Source of the DNA: Vitellaria paradoxa
Lineage: Eukaryota; Streptophyta; Magnoliopsida; Ericales; Sapotaceae
DNA: 64,000 nucleotides
Assembly: GCA_019916065.1 (NCBI GenBank)
Contig: CM034233.1
Location: forward strand, 47,942,141 to 48,006,140
Reading direction: 5' to 3'
Shown: positions 1 through 12,415 of the stretch, piece by piece
Numbering within the stretch: the stretch's first letter is position 1
How the letters are laid out: every line of letters starts with the position of its first letter
Translations under genes and position numbers: made by a program
Notes under the pieces: model-generated
Databases searched by the model: none
The model's input: only the letters and a program-made list of their open reading frames with translations
Told to the model about the DNA's origin: nothing

Positions 1-2410
1 ACATTACCATCCTATGATTAGATCAGCGCAACAACTCCTGGTGAGCTATGACACATATTAAGATAACATGAAATTTGCCACGGCTAGTGCCAGGCCTCAA
101 ACTGCAATATATCCTTCCTAGTCATACATTACATAGACCTTAGGGCCTTTACAACCAAATCGAATGAGACTCTCAATATATTAATATTACAACCTTAAAT
201 ATAAATTTAACATAAGAAACCAAAAATTCTACTAAGTCTAGAATGGCTCATGCAAATGCACTTCTAGTCTGGCCCCATTAGCCCACCTGGTTATTATATT
301 CTGTTCCTATAACAAAATCTGTAGGGACATGAGCTCCACTTATGCCCACGATGCTACATACTAACATATATGGTATGTAAACTAGACATGCATGCTTACC
401 ATCATATATACATAGATACATCAACATTTTCTATAAGCTATAACAAATCATCAATATCAATAAGTTTTCAACTTAAGTAAATATTTATCATCATTCAACA
501 TCATCATAGTATTACATACAATTCCAATTATTTTTCATTATTAAATTTCCCAACATTAAATCCAACCACATTCCTTATCCACATTATCACATATTCATCA
601 TTCAATCACATAACCATATCCACATTATCATTTGTTCATCATTCAATCACAAAACCACATCCACATTATCGCTTATTCATCATTCAATCACGTAACCACA
701 GCCACATAAGTCATCGAGGGTTGGGTACATACACAGCACCGTCTTTTAGGTGTTCAGACCTAATGAAAATGGTAAACTGACGTCGTCATTTAGGATCGCT
801 ATCCAGGGCCACGAGGAGCCAATACACATGTCATGTTGTGGGTTACTAACCCACTAGCGTGAACACCTAACCTTGCATAGGTTTCGGGACTTTCAAGCCG
901 AGCGTAGTCTCATGACCCTTCCTATTTCTGTACCCCACCATGACCCCCGGCACACATCAATCATTTCCTCACATTCAATTCTTTTTTACCATAAGTTCAC
1001 ATTCATCATCAATTGCTTTCCAGCAAAGCATAACCACATTCCAATCCATCATAAAACTCATCACATTTTCATATCTTTCATTTCACTTATTCAAAGTCTA
1101 ATTCATTTACCGTCATTTATCAATACAAGTTCAAATTTCAATACATGCATTCTTATCTGACCAAATAAACCATACTTACCAACATGTTTGGAGAATGAAA
1201 TACTTCTTCAATTTATATATTTAGACAAATAAAACATCATGCAAGAACATAGTACTAAACTCTTTATGGACCTAGGGTAGAATGTCCAAAATAAACTAAG
1301 TCAGGAAACTACACTAGCCTCGGTGGGTGCGCAACTGTCAATAGGTCGTGCGCCCAAGGCCTTGGGCGCCCATGTCTTGTGCACCCAACAGGCGGGCGCC
1401 TAACTGATAACACCTTGTGCGCCCACAGATTGGTTCGAATTACAAGTTTCATGCTCTGTTTTCTAGGTCAATCATCCTCCACACTTGGAACCTCAATTTG
1501 ACCAAGTTTAGGGCAAAATACTTAAAGTCTCTTATTTCTAACGCTACCACAAGGCTTATAAGTATCAAAAGAAACCAACAATTTGAGTTTTCATTAACTA
1601 TGGGCCAAGTTATGGATCAAACAACATTTTCTCTCTATCAACCTATCCATACATATATATGTGTATATAACTCCCTTTTTCTTCCATAAATGAAATCAAA
1701 ACTTGCAATGGTTACTCAAATGTTGTTCTAATACTTGTTACATATCATATATGTAAGAATGTTGCATAGAATCCTTACCTCAACCAAATAGAGATGAAGA
1801 ACGACAGAGTGGTTCTTCCTGATTTTCAAGCTCCCAACTTTGATGGATTCAATCTCTCCACCCTTTGATCTAAATAACAAACAAATTACATGGATAGGTT
1901 CCTTGAGTATTCAATTGCATCTTTTCAAAGTTAATTTGATTTTACTTAAGGCTAGAAGGACTTACATTCAAAACTCCACCTGGTTCCCCTTATGTTCTTC
2001 TTCCTCTGTCGAGTTCCTCTCTCTCAATCCACAAAACATTTCTTCTCCTCCAATCCACATGGTTTATATATATATATTTGATAATATTTTACTCCCTTAA
2101 TAGTATTCGGCTGCACAAGTTAGAACACATTATGCCTATCATTTCTGCTGTAGCTCGGGCACCCAATTGAGTTCCTCCTTGTGTGCCCGAGCCTTTGGTG
2201 CCCAATAATTGACCCCTTGTGTGCCCAAGGTGCCTTCTTCCTGCACTTGTGCCAAATGCTAACTCTTGAATGTTTGGCTTATCCTTCTCAAAGTTCTCAA
2301 CTCTAAGGTACCACTAATGATGAATACTACTTAATTAGCATATCATTACTTCCAAAATGTATAAAAAAAAACAATCTATTTACTTTGACATGAAAGTTCA
2401 GGGTATTACA
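1..2410 (-). mobile_element. Tekay/Del-type Ty3/gypsy LTR (left end cut by window)
   Basis: This is a long terminal repeat read on the minus strand. Its outer start is TGTAATACCC at 2410 and it matches the complete LTR at 57610-60332 along its whole length, for example the shared stretch near 270-340 holding GCCCA, CTGTAGGGACRTGAGC and TGCCCA blocks. By comparison about 55 bp of its 3' end lie left of the window. A TATA-like run sits near 2062-2076 and GC-rich palindromic words lie on both sides of it (2155-2245 and 1318-1432). No polypurine tract follows 2410, so this is a 5' LTR or solo LTR rather than a 3' LTR. Confidence 0.8.
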
Positions 2411-3959
2411 TGAATCTAAAAGGAAAATGGTTTTACTAACACTATTAGTACTAATTTTCTAAAATCATTTCAAAATGAAGACCATTTTTAATCGGGTTTT
2501 AAAGGAGAGGTACTTGAATTTTCCAAAATGTTTTCAATAAAGGAATTAGGGTTTGATACCCTAAGATGGTTTTAAGTGAATGAAATTTTCAAAGGAGATT
2601 TTATTTGAATATGGTTTTGGAAATGAAGTTTTTAAAGGAATAACAAGATAATGATGGAATGAATTAAAGATATTTAGTAAAGACGTGATAAGTATAAATA
2701 TTGCAATTAAGGTTGATGAGGTGATAACATGATTTGGACTCTGATGTCTTACAAAAGATTACATGTCCTGTTGATAATGGATTATGATTGTGACATTATG
2801 TGTTAGAGGTTATGAAGCAGTGATGTGTTACGTGGGGTGCGTGCAGTGTATATGGTTGATGTTAGTTGATTTTGGGTTAGGAAGTTACTATTAAATATGA
2901 GTTTACACACTAGGAGGTTAAAAGTCCCCAAACCTATACAGGGTTGGTTATCATTTTCAGTGGGCTAGTAACCCACAAAGCATATTAGATTGCCTTGGCA
3001 GTGCAGACACCTATGATGATATATTTAAATTGCCTTCGCAGTGCAAACACTTACGATGGTGTATTTGATTTCCTTCATGGTGCAGACACTTATGATGGCG
3101 TATTCAGACTGTCTTTGTAATGTATAGTACTTGTCACATGTGTATTGGTATGTGCATGCATTGAAGTTGAGTTTGGGTGTTAATTATTGATATGTTGGTG
3201 TGTGCGTGAGTTAGGACTGAGTCATGATGTTGAGTATTAGTGTTGGCATGTGTATTTTTTATATGTGTTATTAAAACTATTGATATGATTTGATAATATT
3301 ATAACATTATAATGGTTATAAGCTTAAGATGATAGGTGGACATAAGACTTAATAAGATAATGGTAATGAAATAAGCAATGATAATATACGATAAGAAAAT
3401 TTTAATGGCTACTTGATTGAAGTGATTATTTGATTTTGAAATCCTGATGTGATATGTTGAGATGTTAATTACTTTATTGTTAATTTACATTGTTTTATGC
3501 TCATCTAGTATCATGTTTGGCCATATATTGTTTGCTTATTTTCTTATATGTTGTACACAGGTAGACTTGCTCACTTCCCTATAATGATGGTCGTAGGTTA
3601 TGAGATGGGCCTAATGGAGACCTATGACCATGGGACTTAGATTGTCCTTGTATTTCATCTTTTGATTTATAGTTATGTATTTAGGCACCTCAACTTTTAG
3701 ATTTATAATATTGTTTTGTGCCCTTCATAGAGTGGAAAGTTGTATTTGTTAATGTACTATGATGAGTTTTACTTATATTTTGGTGCATCATATACAATAA
3801 TTACTGTGGTTTATTTTTATATTACGTTTTTAAATATATTATATTTTGCTTCAATTGTGGTTTGGCTATAATTGGGATATGGTTAGATGATTGTGTCTGT
3901 GGGATTGCATATGTTTATATTACTTCGCGTCCTTGGGTTACAAGACTCAGGGCATGACA
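2411..3959 (+). mobile_element. 5'-truncated Tekay-type LTR on plus strand
   Basis: The right end (GGGCATGACA at 3950-3959) has the form of Tekay LTR termini in this window (GGGCGTGGCA at 53838). The block with TTCAGTGGGCTAGTAACCC near 2956 is the counterpart of the minus-strand copies near 780-855. The left part is missing because the minus-strand LTR ending at 2410 lies against it, which suggests insertion of one LTR element into another. No primer binding site follows 3959, so it is a 3' or solo LTR fragment. It is more diverged than the other Tekay LTRs. Confidence 0.6.
2987..3145 (+). repeat. 40-bp tandem repeat, about four diverged copies
   Basis: Units begin at 2987, 3027, 3067 and 3106 and each holds the core GCAGTGCAGACACYTATGAT or a decayed form. 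It lies within the LTR fragment at the place where other family copies have a single segment, so it is a local expansion. Confidence 0.65.
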
Positions 3960-5625
3960 TCAACCATCTCCACTCAAAACCAAAGTAGTAGGACATCGTA
4001 GTCTAACACACGCCACACTAGTCTCATCACATTTCATCATATAAGACTCTATTCATGTGCAATATTAGTAATATAACATTAAATCTCATCTCAATATAAC
4101 TCATTTCTCAGCATCTCACTATTATATGAAAATTTTTATAGTGTAACAAAACTTAATAACTCATCTAATTTAACTTGATTAGACAAGTAAAATGTAGAAA
4201 TAATGCAGTCGTTTGCATGGACATTCATACAAATGCCTGTAAATACACACGTATGGACGGGGCTTAGTTATTAAAGCAGAACAAGCAAGAACAATAGTTT
4301 AGAAGACTGGGTCCAAGTGTCTGTTCGGATGAGTGTCTATACGTAGCAACCATATTAATGGTCGTACGAACCTGAACTGTTTGATATTCAAATTTCCAGA
4401 AGTAACATGCTTTGTTTTCCATTTTTAACCCAACATAACCCAAAATTCTGTATTTAAGAACATCTCCTTTCTCAGAATGATTTCTAAAACATTTAGATGC
4501 TATTTAGTATACTTGTTTCAAGCCCATTTTCTATTTTGTGTTGTTGAAAATAAGGAGAACAGCTCAAAAGGCATTTGATCACTTGTGTTTTCAAAATCTA
4601 TTTTAGAAAACAAAAAATGGTTCTACACATGAAATCCAAAATGGCAAAAAAGTTATTTTGAGCATTTTTAACCCAAAACAAGAAAAATCTCAAAACACAA
4701 AAAATAAAAAATGTCAAAACAAATGCATTTTTTGTCTTTTGTGTTTTGAGATTTTCAAAGCATAAAACAAATAAAACAGAAAATAGAAAATAAAAACTAA
4801 AAACAAAAAGTAAAATTATAAACTAAATGCCACCCTAATAATTCTAACACATCCCCCATTATACCCTCATATAACAAAATTACATTATGCATGATAAAGC
4901 TTTGAGTTTTCATCCCATACAATCCAACCAAGCATTTATGATGAAGATGTTAGTGGAAAAACAAGGCTTTAGAGTCTATGAACCTCTACCTCTAACTTAA
5001 AATGAGGTCAAGAACATAAAGATACAGGAGCACTAGATTATGGATGAGTTCTATATCTTCCTCTGCTCCTTTTCCTCCTCTTCCTTCAATTTTTTGTTCT
5101 TCTAGATTACCTTATTCTTTTGTCTATTCTTTCTTTTTTTCCCACACAACTCATACACTATGTAAAACAAGCTCTCAGTGTTTTCTCTCAAACCCTCATA
5201 GCACCAGTTGTCAAGTCTCTTCTACTTCTTCTCTCTTTCTCCCTTTTCTCTCTTTTCTCAGGTCAAACATGTGTGTTCATGGAACCCTATGCATGCAATG
5301 TATATATTCATATGGTATAAAGTGGCTAACACCATTACCAAGTGGAAGCTCAAGGAATAGGCGGATATGATATGGTGTGGGTGGATCATCCACCCATACA
5401 ATAGCTATATACATGCTATACCAACAGGTGAAAATTTGTTAAGAGGCCCAAAACCACACAAATTTATGGATGACCGTCTGGACAGATAAGCCTATGTAAG
5501 CCTATGTGAACGAGCTCTTAAACTTAGAAAATTTTGGGAGTTAAAATGCTTAACTCTTGTAAAATGATAATTATGCCCTTATGAATAAAATAATGGTAGA
5601 TAAATGATAAACATAATAATTGATG
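3960..5625. other. Unclassified repeat-derived DNA, no gene seen
   Basis: No supported coding region was found. The stretch 4200-4380 has decayed CGTACGGAC-like words of the kind seen in plant LTRs, and 5040-5270 is a long pyrimidine-rich run that gives open frames by composition only. A MITE lies at 4496-4835. The left TSD of the Tat element (ATAAT) is 5626-5630. Confidence 0.5.
4496..4835. mobile_element. Harbinger-like MITE
   Basis: A 340-bp AT-rich element has inverted ends: GATGCTATTTAGT at the left and, read on the other strand, GGGTGGCATTTAGT at the right. The flanks are TTA at 4493-4495 and TAA at 4836-4838, close to the TWA target duplications of PIF/Harbinger elements. It has no coding capacity and many imperfect internal inverted repeats. 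A hAT origin is possible because the target duplication is not exact. Confidence 0.5.
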
Positions 5626-5630
5626 AGGGG

Positions 5631-6179
5631 GATTCCATGCATACCTAAAATAACGAATGAGCCCATCGATGATGTTAAAGGAGCCTCGGAGAGAGGCTAG
5701 TTGACCTTCCAAGCTGGTAAGGCTGGGTAATAGGCAAGCTAAGCTACCTAGTTTGGATAATGAACCAACTAAGTGTCAAGTCGAACAAGGGGGTACGATT
5801 GTGGGAATTTTATAGCCACAATCCCGTGATTTGTGCCCAAATTACTAGAAAGGAATCATCACAAATCGGTTAATGAGTCCAATGTTTGATACGAATCTAA
5901 CATTTTCCTTATCCAAATAAGGGAATCTCAACAAATCAGGGAGAAGATTTCGTTTCGATCCCAATTGAAACCTAACAATAACCATCTATAAATAAAATGG
6001 GATATTCTAGAGTTAGGTATGTAATCTTTTACCCTATTGTTACTCTGCTAAATCAATTTCCTATTACTATTGCTAACTTAAGCATTAGAGAGTCTTTGGC
6101 CGGCATTACACCAATATTAACAGCATATAGATTCCTAGATTGAGGTTTAGAAAGAAGGTACGTGTTTTGATCATTACCA
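5631..6179 (+). mobile_element. Tat element 5' LTR
   Basis: It starts TGATGAGGG right after the ATAAT target duplication and ends in CCA before the primer binding site. It aligns with 26958-27041 and 38308-38989. A TATA-like TCTATAAATAAAA lies near 5985, giving a plausible promoter for the plus-strand transcript. Confidence 0.85.
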
Positions 6180-6180
6180 A

Positions 6181-6198
6181 TTAGCATCGTCTGTGAGA
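6181..6198 (+). promoter_or_regulatory. Tat primer binding site
   Basis: TTAGCATCGTCTGTGAGA follows the LTR directly and is a decayed form of the TTGGCGCCGTCTGTGGGA motif that follows 5' LTRs in many plant Tat elements. It would anneal a tRNA 3' end to prime minus-strand DNA synthesis. Confidence 0.7.
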
Positions 6199-6289
6199 AT
6201 CGATGTTCTTTTTGATTTACATGGTCCGAACTAGATCAGCATACAAACACACCAAAGTTAATCAACCTCATCAATGGAGAACTAGAACC

Positions 6290-7560
6290 AAGAAAATGAG
6301 AGAATTACTATAATGAAGAGGTAGTTTACAGACATAGTAGCAACTTTGCAAACCATTATGGAGTGCGTCGATCACCTGGCTCCTGTTTTACCTCCATTGC
6401 CACCGCAGTAAGACTCGCTAGCTAATGGTGTAGGCAATGGTAGAGTAGTTCATAATGATGGTGATGGAGGAATTGTTAGGGAGAATGAAAACTGGCCTAA
6501 TCCTCCCAGAAAAATGGCGTAGCTATGAAGATGGGGCTCATAGTGAGATCGTTTCCTACCTACTTGTTGTAGACCTAAAGAAAATAGAGAACACGGGTGC
6601 AATCAAGCAAAGAATCTAAGCTATGCAGGTCTAAGTAGATCGAGTCATAGTCGTGGTGCGAAATGCTAATGCCATGGATGATATCATCGATAGGACTGGA
6701 ACCTGATTCACTTCCGCAGTGATAGAATGCCCCTTATCTTTGAAATTCAAGATGCCAATAGTGGAGCCTTACGATCGTTTAAAGGACCCAGTTGACCACT
6801 TGGATACATATAACTCAGCAACATATCTACATGTCGTCTTGATGAGATAAATTGATGAGTTTTTTCTATCACTTTAAAAGGTCCAGCTTGTACTTTGTTT
6901 AATAAAATCAAGCTCAAGACCATTAAAATTTTAAATAGGTCAGCAAATTGTTCACTTCATATTTTGTTGGTGGGTAGAGATAGAGGAAGCCCCTAGCACA
7001 TTTATTGACAATTATACGAGGAAATGAGTAGTCTTTAAGGGAATATGTTAATAAGTTCAATTGGGAGATGCTAGAAATTGACAAAGCTAACAAAAAGGTG
7101 GCACTCACAAATTTTATGAGTGGCCTAAAATATGGTTGGTTTGTTTTTTCTCTAGCCAAGAACCCACTAGTGACCATGGTCGAGCTGATGTTAGAAACAT
7201 ATAAATGCTAAGGATGCAATGAAAGCCTGACAAGATACTGAGATGATAACTTCCTATTTGGAGAAGAATAAGTAGAGCTATCCCAAGGACAACAGAGAAT
7301 TGAAGATACCTAGAACCTCTGGGTTAAAAGGTAAGACAGGTAACAGAAAAGATAGTTCGCAGGGTCGGCTAGGGACTTTACTCTTTTGAACTCACAAATG
7401 GAACAAGTGTTTTATGCAATCAACAATGATCTAGACTTCAGGTGGCCAAAAGAGTTAAAGGCCTTGGCCGAGCAGAAGAATAGGTGCAAGTACTGCTTAT
7501 ACTATAGAGATCATAGCACAATATGGAAGAGTGCTTTGATCCGAAGAGGTTAGTTAATGA
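6290..7560 (+). pseudogene. Tat gag remnant
   Basis: The best conserved part, near 7020-7235, reads SLREYVNKFNWEMLEID, then FMSGLK, then FSLAKNPLVTMVELML, the usual end of the Retrotrans_gag core in Tat elements. This protein forms the particle shell that packages element RNA. The rest is interrupted by stops in all frames and reading frame changes several times. The zinc knuckle expected near 7480-7530 is only faintly visible as CKYC followed by HSTIWKSA-like residues. Not functional. Confidence 0.75.
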
Positions 7561-7789
7561 GCTAATCAGGAAAGAAAAGTATAACAGGTTCGTAGTCGGG
7601 CAACGACAAGATAAGCAAAATGGCAGAAAGAGCCCACCCTGGAGAAGTTCACCTAGAAGAAGCCCTGATAGAAGGTAGCAAGGTCAGCGACACTTAGGGG
7701 AGGTCAAAGTCATCTTAGTAGGGTTTACAGGGGGAGGCGAGTCTTCCTTAACTCAAAAAAAGTATGCTTAAGAACTAAAAAGGGACTAG

Positions 7790-8480
7790 GAGGTAATGTC
7801 TACAAAGTAGCCAACCAAGAAAATGAAGATGGAGTCAGCACTAATTACCTTCAATAAGGACGAGGCCTCAGAGCTAAGCCACCCCCCACATGGCAATCCT
7901 CTCATCATATCAGCCATTGTGGCCAACTTTCGGACATAGAGAATCCTAGTAGAGAATGGAAGCTCTATTGACATCCTACATTAGAAGGATTTTGAAAAGA
8001 TGGAGATCGGCAAGAAGAGGCTACAGACAGTCTATTCACAATCGATCAGTTTCATGGGAGATCGTGTGGTGCTAATCAGCTTTATCATTCTTCTAGTTAC
8101 CCCAAGGATTGAGCTTAAGCAAGTGACCAAGATGGTAAACTTCTTGGTTGTTGATTGCCCTTCAACTTATAATGACATCCTTGGTGGGGGAGCTCTGAAT
8201 TAGTTCAAAGCAGTTACGTCAACTCACCATCTCCGCCTTAAGGTCCCTACCAAGTGAGTGGAACCAAAGGGTAATGAGAGAGTGCTATGTATCTTCCCTT
8301 AAAGGAGATAGTAATCGAGAGGACCTGATTATGGAAGAGTTAGAAGTCAGAGATGAGGAAGAGGTAAAAATAGAAGAGGTAAAAATAGAAGACTTGGGAG
8401 ACGATCTGGAGGAGGTCATAGTAGGAGATACTAAGTTGAAAAGAACTATCAAGATAGAGGCCACTACCACCGATTAGCAG
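7790..8480 (+). pseudogene. Tat aspartic protease remnant and acidic linker
   Basis: The stretch 7845-8230 carries the Tat protease pattern: HPPHGNPLIISAIVANF, then LVENGSSIDIL, then FLVVDCPSTYNDILGGGALN. The catalytic triad is usually D-N/T-G; here the aspartate is glutamate (LVENGSS), which would abolish activity. After it, CYVSSLK near 8287 and a Glu/Asp-rich linker (8330-8470) lead towards RT. In-frame stops occur near 7966 and 7983. Confidence 0.75.
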
Positions 8481-8689
8481 AAAGAAGAGCTTAGGTAGTT
8501 CCTAAAGTAGAACTTGGACATATTTGCTTAGTCCCATGAAGACATACTTCGCATTGACAACAAGGTGATAGCCCACTATCTGAACATTTCTCTAGGAGCC
8601 CAGCCAGTGAAACAAAAAAGAAGAGTCTTCACCCTTGAGTAAAATGAAATGGTATCAGAAGTTAAAAAAAAAAAAAAAAAAAACTACTC

Positions 8690-9700
8690 AAGGCTAAATT
8701 CATGAAGGAGGTACATTACATCGCTTAGCTATCTAATGTGGTCATGGTCAAAAAGTCCAATAGGAAGTGGAGGATATGCGTGGATTTTTTAGACTTCAAT
8801 AAAGCTTGCCCCAAGGATTATTTTTGCCTACCTACCAATGACTTATTGGTAAATTTGATGGTCGATCATTAGGCACTTTCTTTTATGGAAGGTTTCTTAG
8901 GTTATAACTAGACCCATATGGCTGAGCAAGATGGGGAGCATACGTCTTCATCACTGACCGAGGCCTATATTGTTCAAAGGTCATGCCGTTCGGTTTGAAG
9001 AATGAAGGGGTAACATACCAACAATTGGTGAACTTGATGTTCAAATCCTAGATTGATCGGAATATGGAAATCTACATCGACGATATGCTAGTGGAGAACA
9101 AGTAAATTGCTGACCATGTGGCAGATCTAGAAGAGACATTCAACAACCTCAGGAGATTCTAAATGAAGTTGAATCTTGTAAAGTGTGCTTTTGAAATGGC
9201 TTCTAGGAAGTTCCTTGGCTTCACAGTTTCTAGCCGAAATATCAAAGCAAATTCAGAGAAAGTCCAAGAAATCCTGGAAATGCAGTCCCCTCAAACGACC
9301 AAGAAGGTGTAGAGACTAGCAGGTCGCATTGCTGCGCTTAGCAGGTTTATCACAAGATCTTCGAACAAATGCCTTCCATTTTTCAAGATCACAAAGAAAG
9401 CTTTTAAGTGGACCATGGAGTGTGAGGAGGACTTCCAACAGTTAAAGAATTACTTAGGGGTAGTTTCGCTACTTAGCTAGGCTACCCTTGGAGAGAAGTT
9501 CTACCTTTACCTAATTGTATCCACCACAGTAGTTAGTTCGGTGCTTGTAAAAAAAGAAGGCAGGATACAGAAGCTGGTGTACTACATTAGCCGAGTACCC
9601 AGAGGGATAGAAGAAGGGTACCTGGGGATGGAGATGTTTGCCCTCGCCTTCGTGATAATAGCTCAGAGATTGAGTGCATACTTTTAAGCTTATACCATCG
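8690..9700 (+). pseudogene. Tat reverse transcriptase and RNase H remnant
   Basis: RT pieces are WRICVDFLDFNKACPKD near 8770-8820 and the catalytic YIDDM at 9073-9087, which still holds both aspartates. The connection region with KCAFEMASRKFLGF follows near 9180. The first RNase H region is visible as LVYYISRVPRGIEEGYLGME near 9575-9635. The remnant is broken by frameshifts and stops, and an A-run at 8665-8683 falls just before it. Function in an intact element is copying the RNA genome into DNA. Confidence 0.8.
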
Positions 9701-9879
9701 TGTCGTGAAAAATCAGCCTTTAAATAACATCCTCAAAGGCCAAAGACATCAGAAAGGCTGGTCAAATGATCAACTGAGCTTAGTCAATTTGACATCTAGT
9801 ACCAACTGCAACTAGGAATAAAAGGACAAGCAGTGACTGATTTCATCACAGAATTCACAGCTATGACTCATACTTACCT

Positions 9880-10260
9880 CGAGGAAGATGCCTCAGAGTA
9901 GACCTGGGCTTGAATGTAAACGGTTCATCAACTCAAGGTGCAACCAGAGCATGTATATTACTAGTCTTCCTTAAAGGTTATAAGATTGAATGCACTTTAA
10001 ATGTTAGCTTCCCAGCTTTCAATAGTGAGGCGGAATATGAGGCCTTGACAGCTGGCCTTCGAATAGCTTAAGGAATAGGGGTAGATCATATAGTCGTATG
10101 AGGCGACTCCCAGCTAGTTGTAGAGCAAGTGCAAGGAGAATATGAAGCAAGGGAAGAAAGTATGATGGAATACTACCAAGTGGCCAAAGACTTGGCCGAA
10201 AAGTTTTCTAAGATAATATTAGAAAGAGTCCCTTGATCAGCTAATGAAGAGGCCAAACAC
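9880..10260 (+). pseudogene. Archaeal-type RNase H (aRH) remnant of Tat element
   Basis: The sequence reads LGLNVNGSSTQGATRACILL, then FPAFNSEAEYEALTAGLRIA, then GDSQLVVEQVQGEYEAREESMMEYY. This second RNase H, distinct from the one fused to RT, is typical of the Tat lineage. The conserved D of the first strand (NVDGSS) is N here (NVNGSS), while the E of the SEAEYEA helix and the D of GDSQLV remain. A TGA in place of an expected tyrosine or serine codon precedes GDSQ. Confidence 0.8.
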
Positions 10261-10379
10261 TTTCTAGAATAGCCTCTTCAAAGGGGAAAAACCTAGACGT
10301 GCCAACAAAAATAATCGATTCTCTAAGCATTCAAATGCCAAAGGTACAATAGATCAAGGTTGAGGCATTTGGGCTAAAT

Positions 10380-11560
10380 TGATCAAAGATTATTTAGAGA
10401 AAGGACTTTATCTCAAAGTTCAGAATGAACGAAAAAAGACACAATACCTAGCTACAAAGTATGTGTTGATCGATGGAATTCTTTATAGAAGGGGTCATAC
10501 TATGCCACTACTCTAATGTGCAAATAAGGAAGAGGCAGATTACATCTTGAGAGAAATCCATAAAGGAGTTTATGGGAATCACTCAGGATGGAATGTGCTA
10601 GCCAAAAAAGGTTATACAAGCTTCCTACTGCTGGCTGATCATGGAAAAAGACACACAGAACCTGGTAAAGAAGTGTGACAAGTGTCAAAGAATTTTTAAT
10701 GTTTAGAGGCTACCAACCTAGGAACTAACTCCAATCCAGAGCCCTTTACCATTTGCCCAATGGGGAATTGACATTGTCAACCACTTCCTTTTGAGTAAGG
10801 GTCAAAGAAAGTTCACCGTAGTGGCAATCAACTACTTCACCAAGTGGGTTGAGGTCGAGAGTCTGCCAAATATAACTGAGCAGAACATCAAGAAGTTCTT
10901 GTGACAAGGAATTATCTGTAGGTTTGGGATTCTAAGGGTTGTGGTGACTAACAATGGGAAATAATTTGAATGACGCTTATTTAACGAGCTTTATGAGTAG
11001 CTTAGCAGCAGCCACCATTACTTATCTCCCGAGTACCCCTAAGCCAATGGCTAAGTGGAGGTGACTAACTGATCCTTGCTAAAGATCATCTAGACTAGGC
11101 TTGAGAGAGTGAAAGGACTGTAGGTAGATGAGCTGCTGAGCATATTGTAGGCCTATAGGGTGATCAAGCAGACTCCAACTAGACACACTCCATTCTCCTT
11201 TGCCTTTGGAACAAAAGCAGTAATTCCAATTGAGGTCGGCCTACCTAGCCTAAGGGTAATGCTCTAGAATTAAAAGACAAACGAAAAAGCCATGACGTGA
11301 ACTTAGTGGATGAAGAGGCTGCAAACAGCTGTATGAATAGCAGCCTACCAATAAAAAAAGAAACAATACCATAGCAGAAGGGTCAAACCAAAGGGTTTCA
11401 AGATCGGAGACTTGGTCCTTAAATGGGTGAACTAGTCGACAAGATATGCTTATAAAGGAAAGCTCAGATCGAATTGGTAAGGACACTAAGGATTAAAATA
11501 GGAAGCTTTACCTCATTAGCAGCATACAGAACACCTAAAAATTTATTATGTTAAAAGTTT
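10380..11560 (+). pseudogene. Tat integrase remnant
   Basis: Order of pieces: ADYILREIHKGVYGNHSGW (10530-10590, the zinc-binding start with its second His), CDKCQ near 10678, WGIDIV near 10764, VVAINYFTKWVEVE near 10820, and GDPTKPKGNALE-like C-terminal residues near 11235-11270. The central catalytic core has several stops and the second catalytic aspartate region reads VTNNG instead of ITDNG. It would have joined element DNA to the chromosome. Confidence 0.75.
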
Positions 11561-11614
11561 ATGAACTTCTATTTTCAGGAAATTTTGACAAATACTCTAT
11601 TGTTTCTTCTAGTT

Positions 11615-12300
11615 TGACAGGACAATATTGATAGATTGGTCAATCTAAAAGTGGCTAATTGATCAAAAGGTGCTTGCTAAACTTGATAGCTTAAGAGACT
11701 GATCAATAGGTCAGTCAATCTAAGAGTGGCCGACACATGGAGGAAAATGCCTACTACGCCGAGAGAGCCTAAGAGGCTGATTGACAAATCAGTTTGTCCA
11801 AGAGTGGTTGACTGATGAAGGAAAATGCCTGCTAGGCTAAGAGAGCCTAAGAGGCTGATTGATAGATCGGTTGATCCAAGTGTGCCTAGCCGATGAAGGA
11901 AGATACATGCTAGGCCAAGAGAGCTTAAGAGACCGATCGATAGATCAGTTAGTCTAAGAGTGGCTGACTGACAAAGGACAACAACTACTAGGCTAAGAAA
12001 GCCTAAAAGGCTGATCGACAGATCAGTTGGTTTAAGAGTGGACGACTAACAGAGGAAAACACTTGCTAGACCAAGAAAGCTTAAGAGGTCGATTGATAGA
12101 TCGGTTGCTCCAAGAGTGGCCAACTGATGTGGAAAACACTTGTTAGGCCAAGAGAGACTAAGAGGCCAATTGACAAACTGGTCGGTCCAAGAGTGGCTGA
12201 TTGATTAGGAAAATGCCTACTAGGCCAAGAGATCCTAAGAGGCCAATCAATAGATTGATCAGTCCAAAAGTGGCCAACCAGCCAGAGATTGCCTGTTTTA
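11615..12300 (+). repeat. 78-bp tandem repeat array in Tat 3' untranslated region
   Basis: The marker AAGAGRCYGA recurs at 11693, 11771, 11849, 11927, 12005, 12083, 12160 and 12237, spacings of 78, 78, 78, 78, 78, 77 and 77. Each unit holds GATAGATCRGT, CCAAGAGTGGC, and CTAGGCCAAGAGAGC. The array lies between integrase and the antisense ORF. Arrays in this position are known for Tat elements and have been described as sources of plant satellite DNA. Confidence 0.9.
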
Positions 12301-12415
12301 TTTATATAACTTAAGAAGCCTAATTGGGCTTTCTTTACCAGGAAATCAACTGTAGAATAACAAACTTAGGTAATTTAAATGGTTTGATAATTTGAAAAAT
12401 AAAATGAAAAAATAG

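Noticed and set aside
873..1160. His/Ser/Ile-rich open frame in Tekay LTR
   Set aside because: It falls inside an LTR with a matching noncoding copy at 58500-58800 and begins at a non-ATG codon.
5044..5370. Open frame with Ser/Phe-rich protein, possible signal peptide
   Set aside because: The stretch is a pyrimidine-rich tract, so Ser, Phe, Leu and Pro arise by composition. No domain, no homology recognised, and it lies in repeat DNA.
8274..8477. Glu/Asp-rich small protein
   Set aside because: It is the acidic linker after the Tat protease remnant, not a separate gene.
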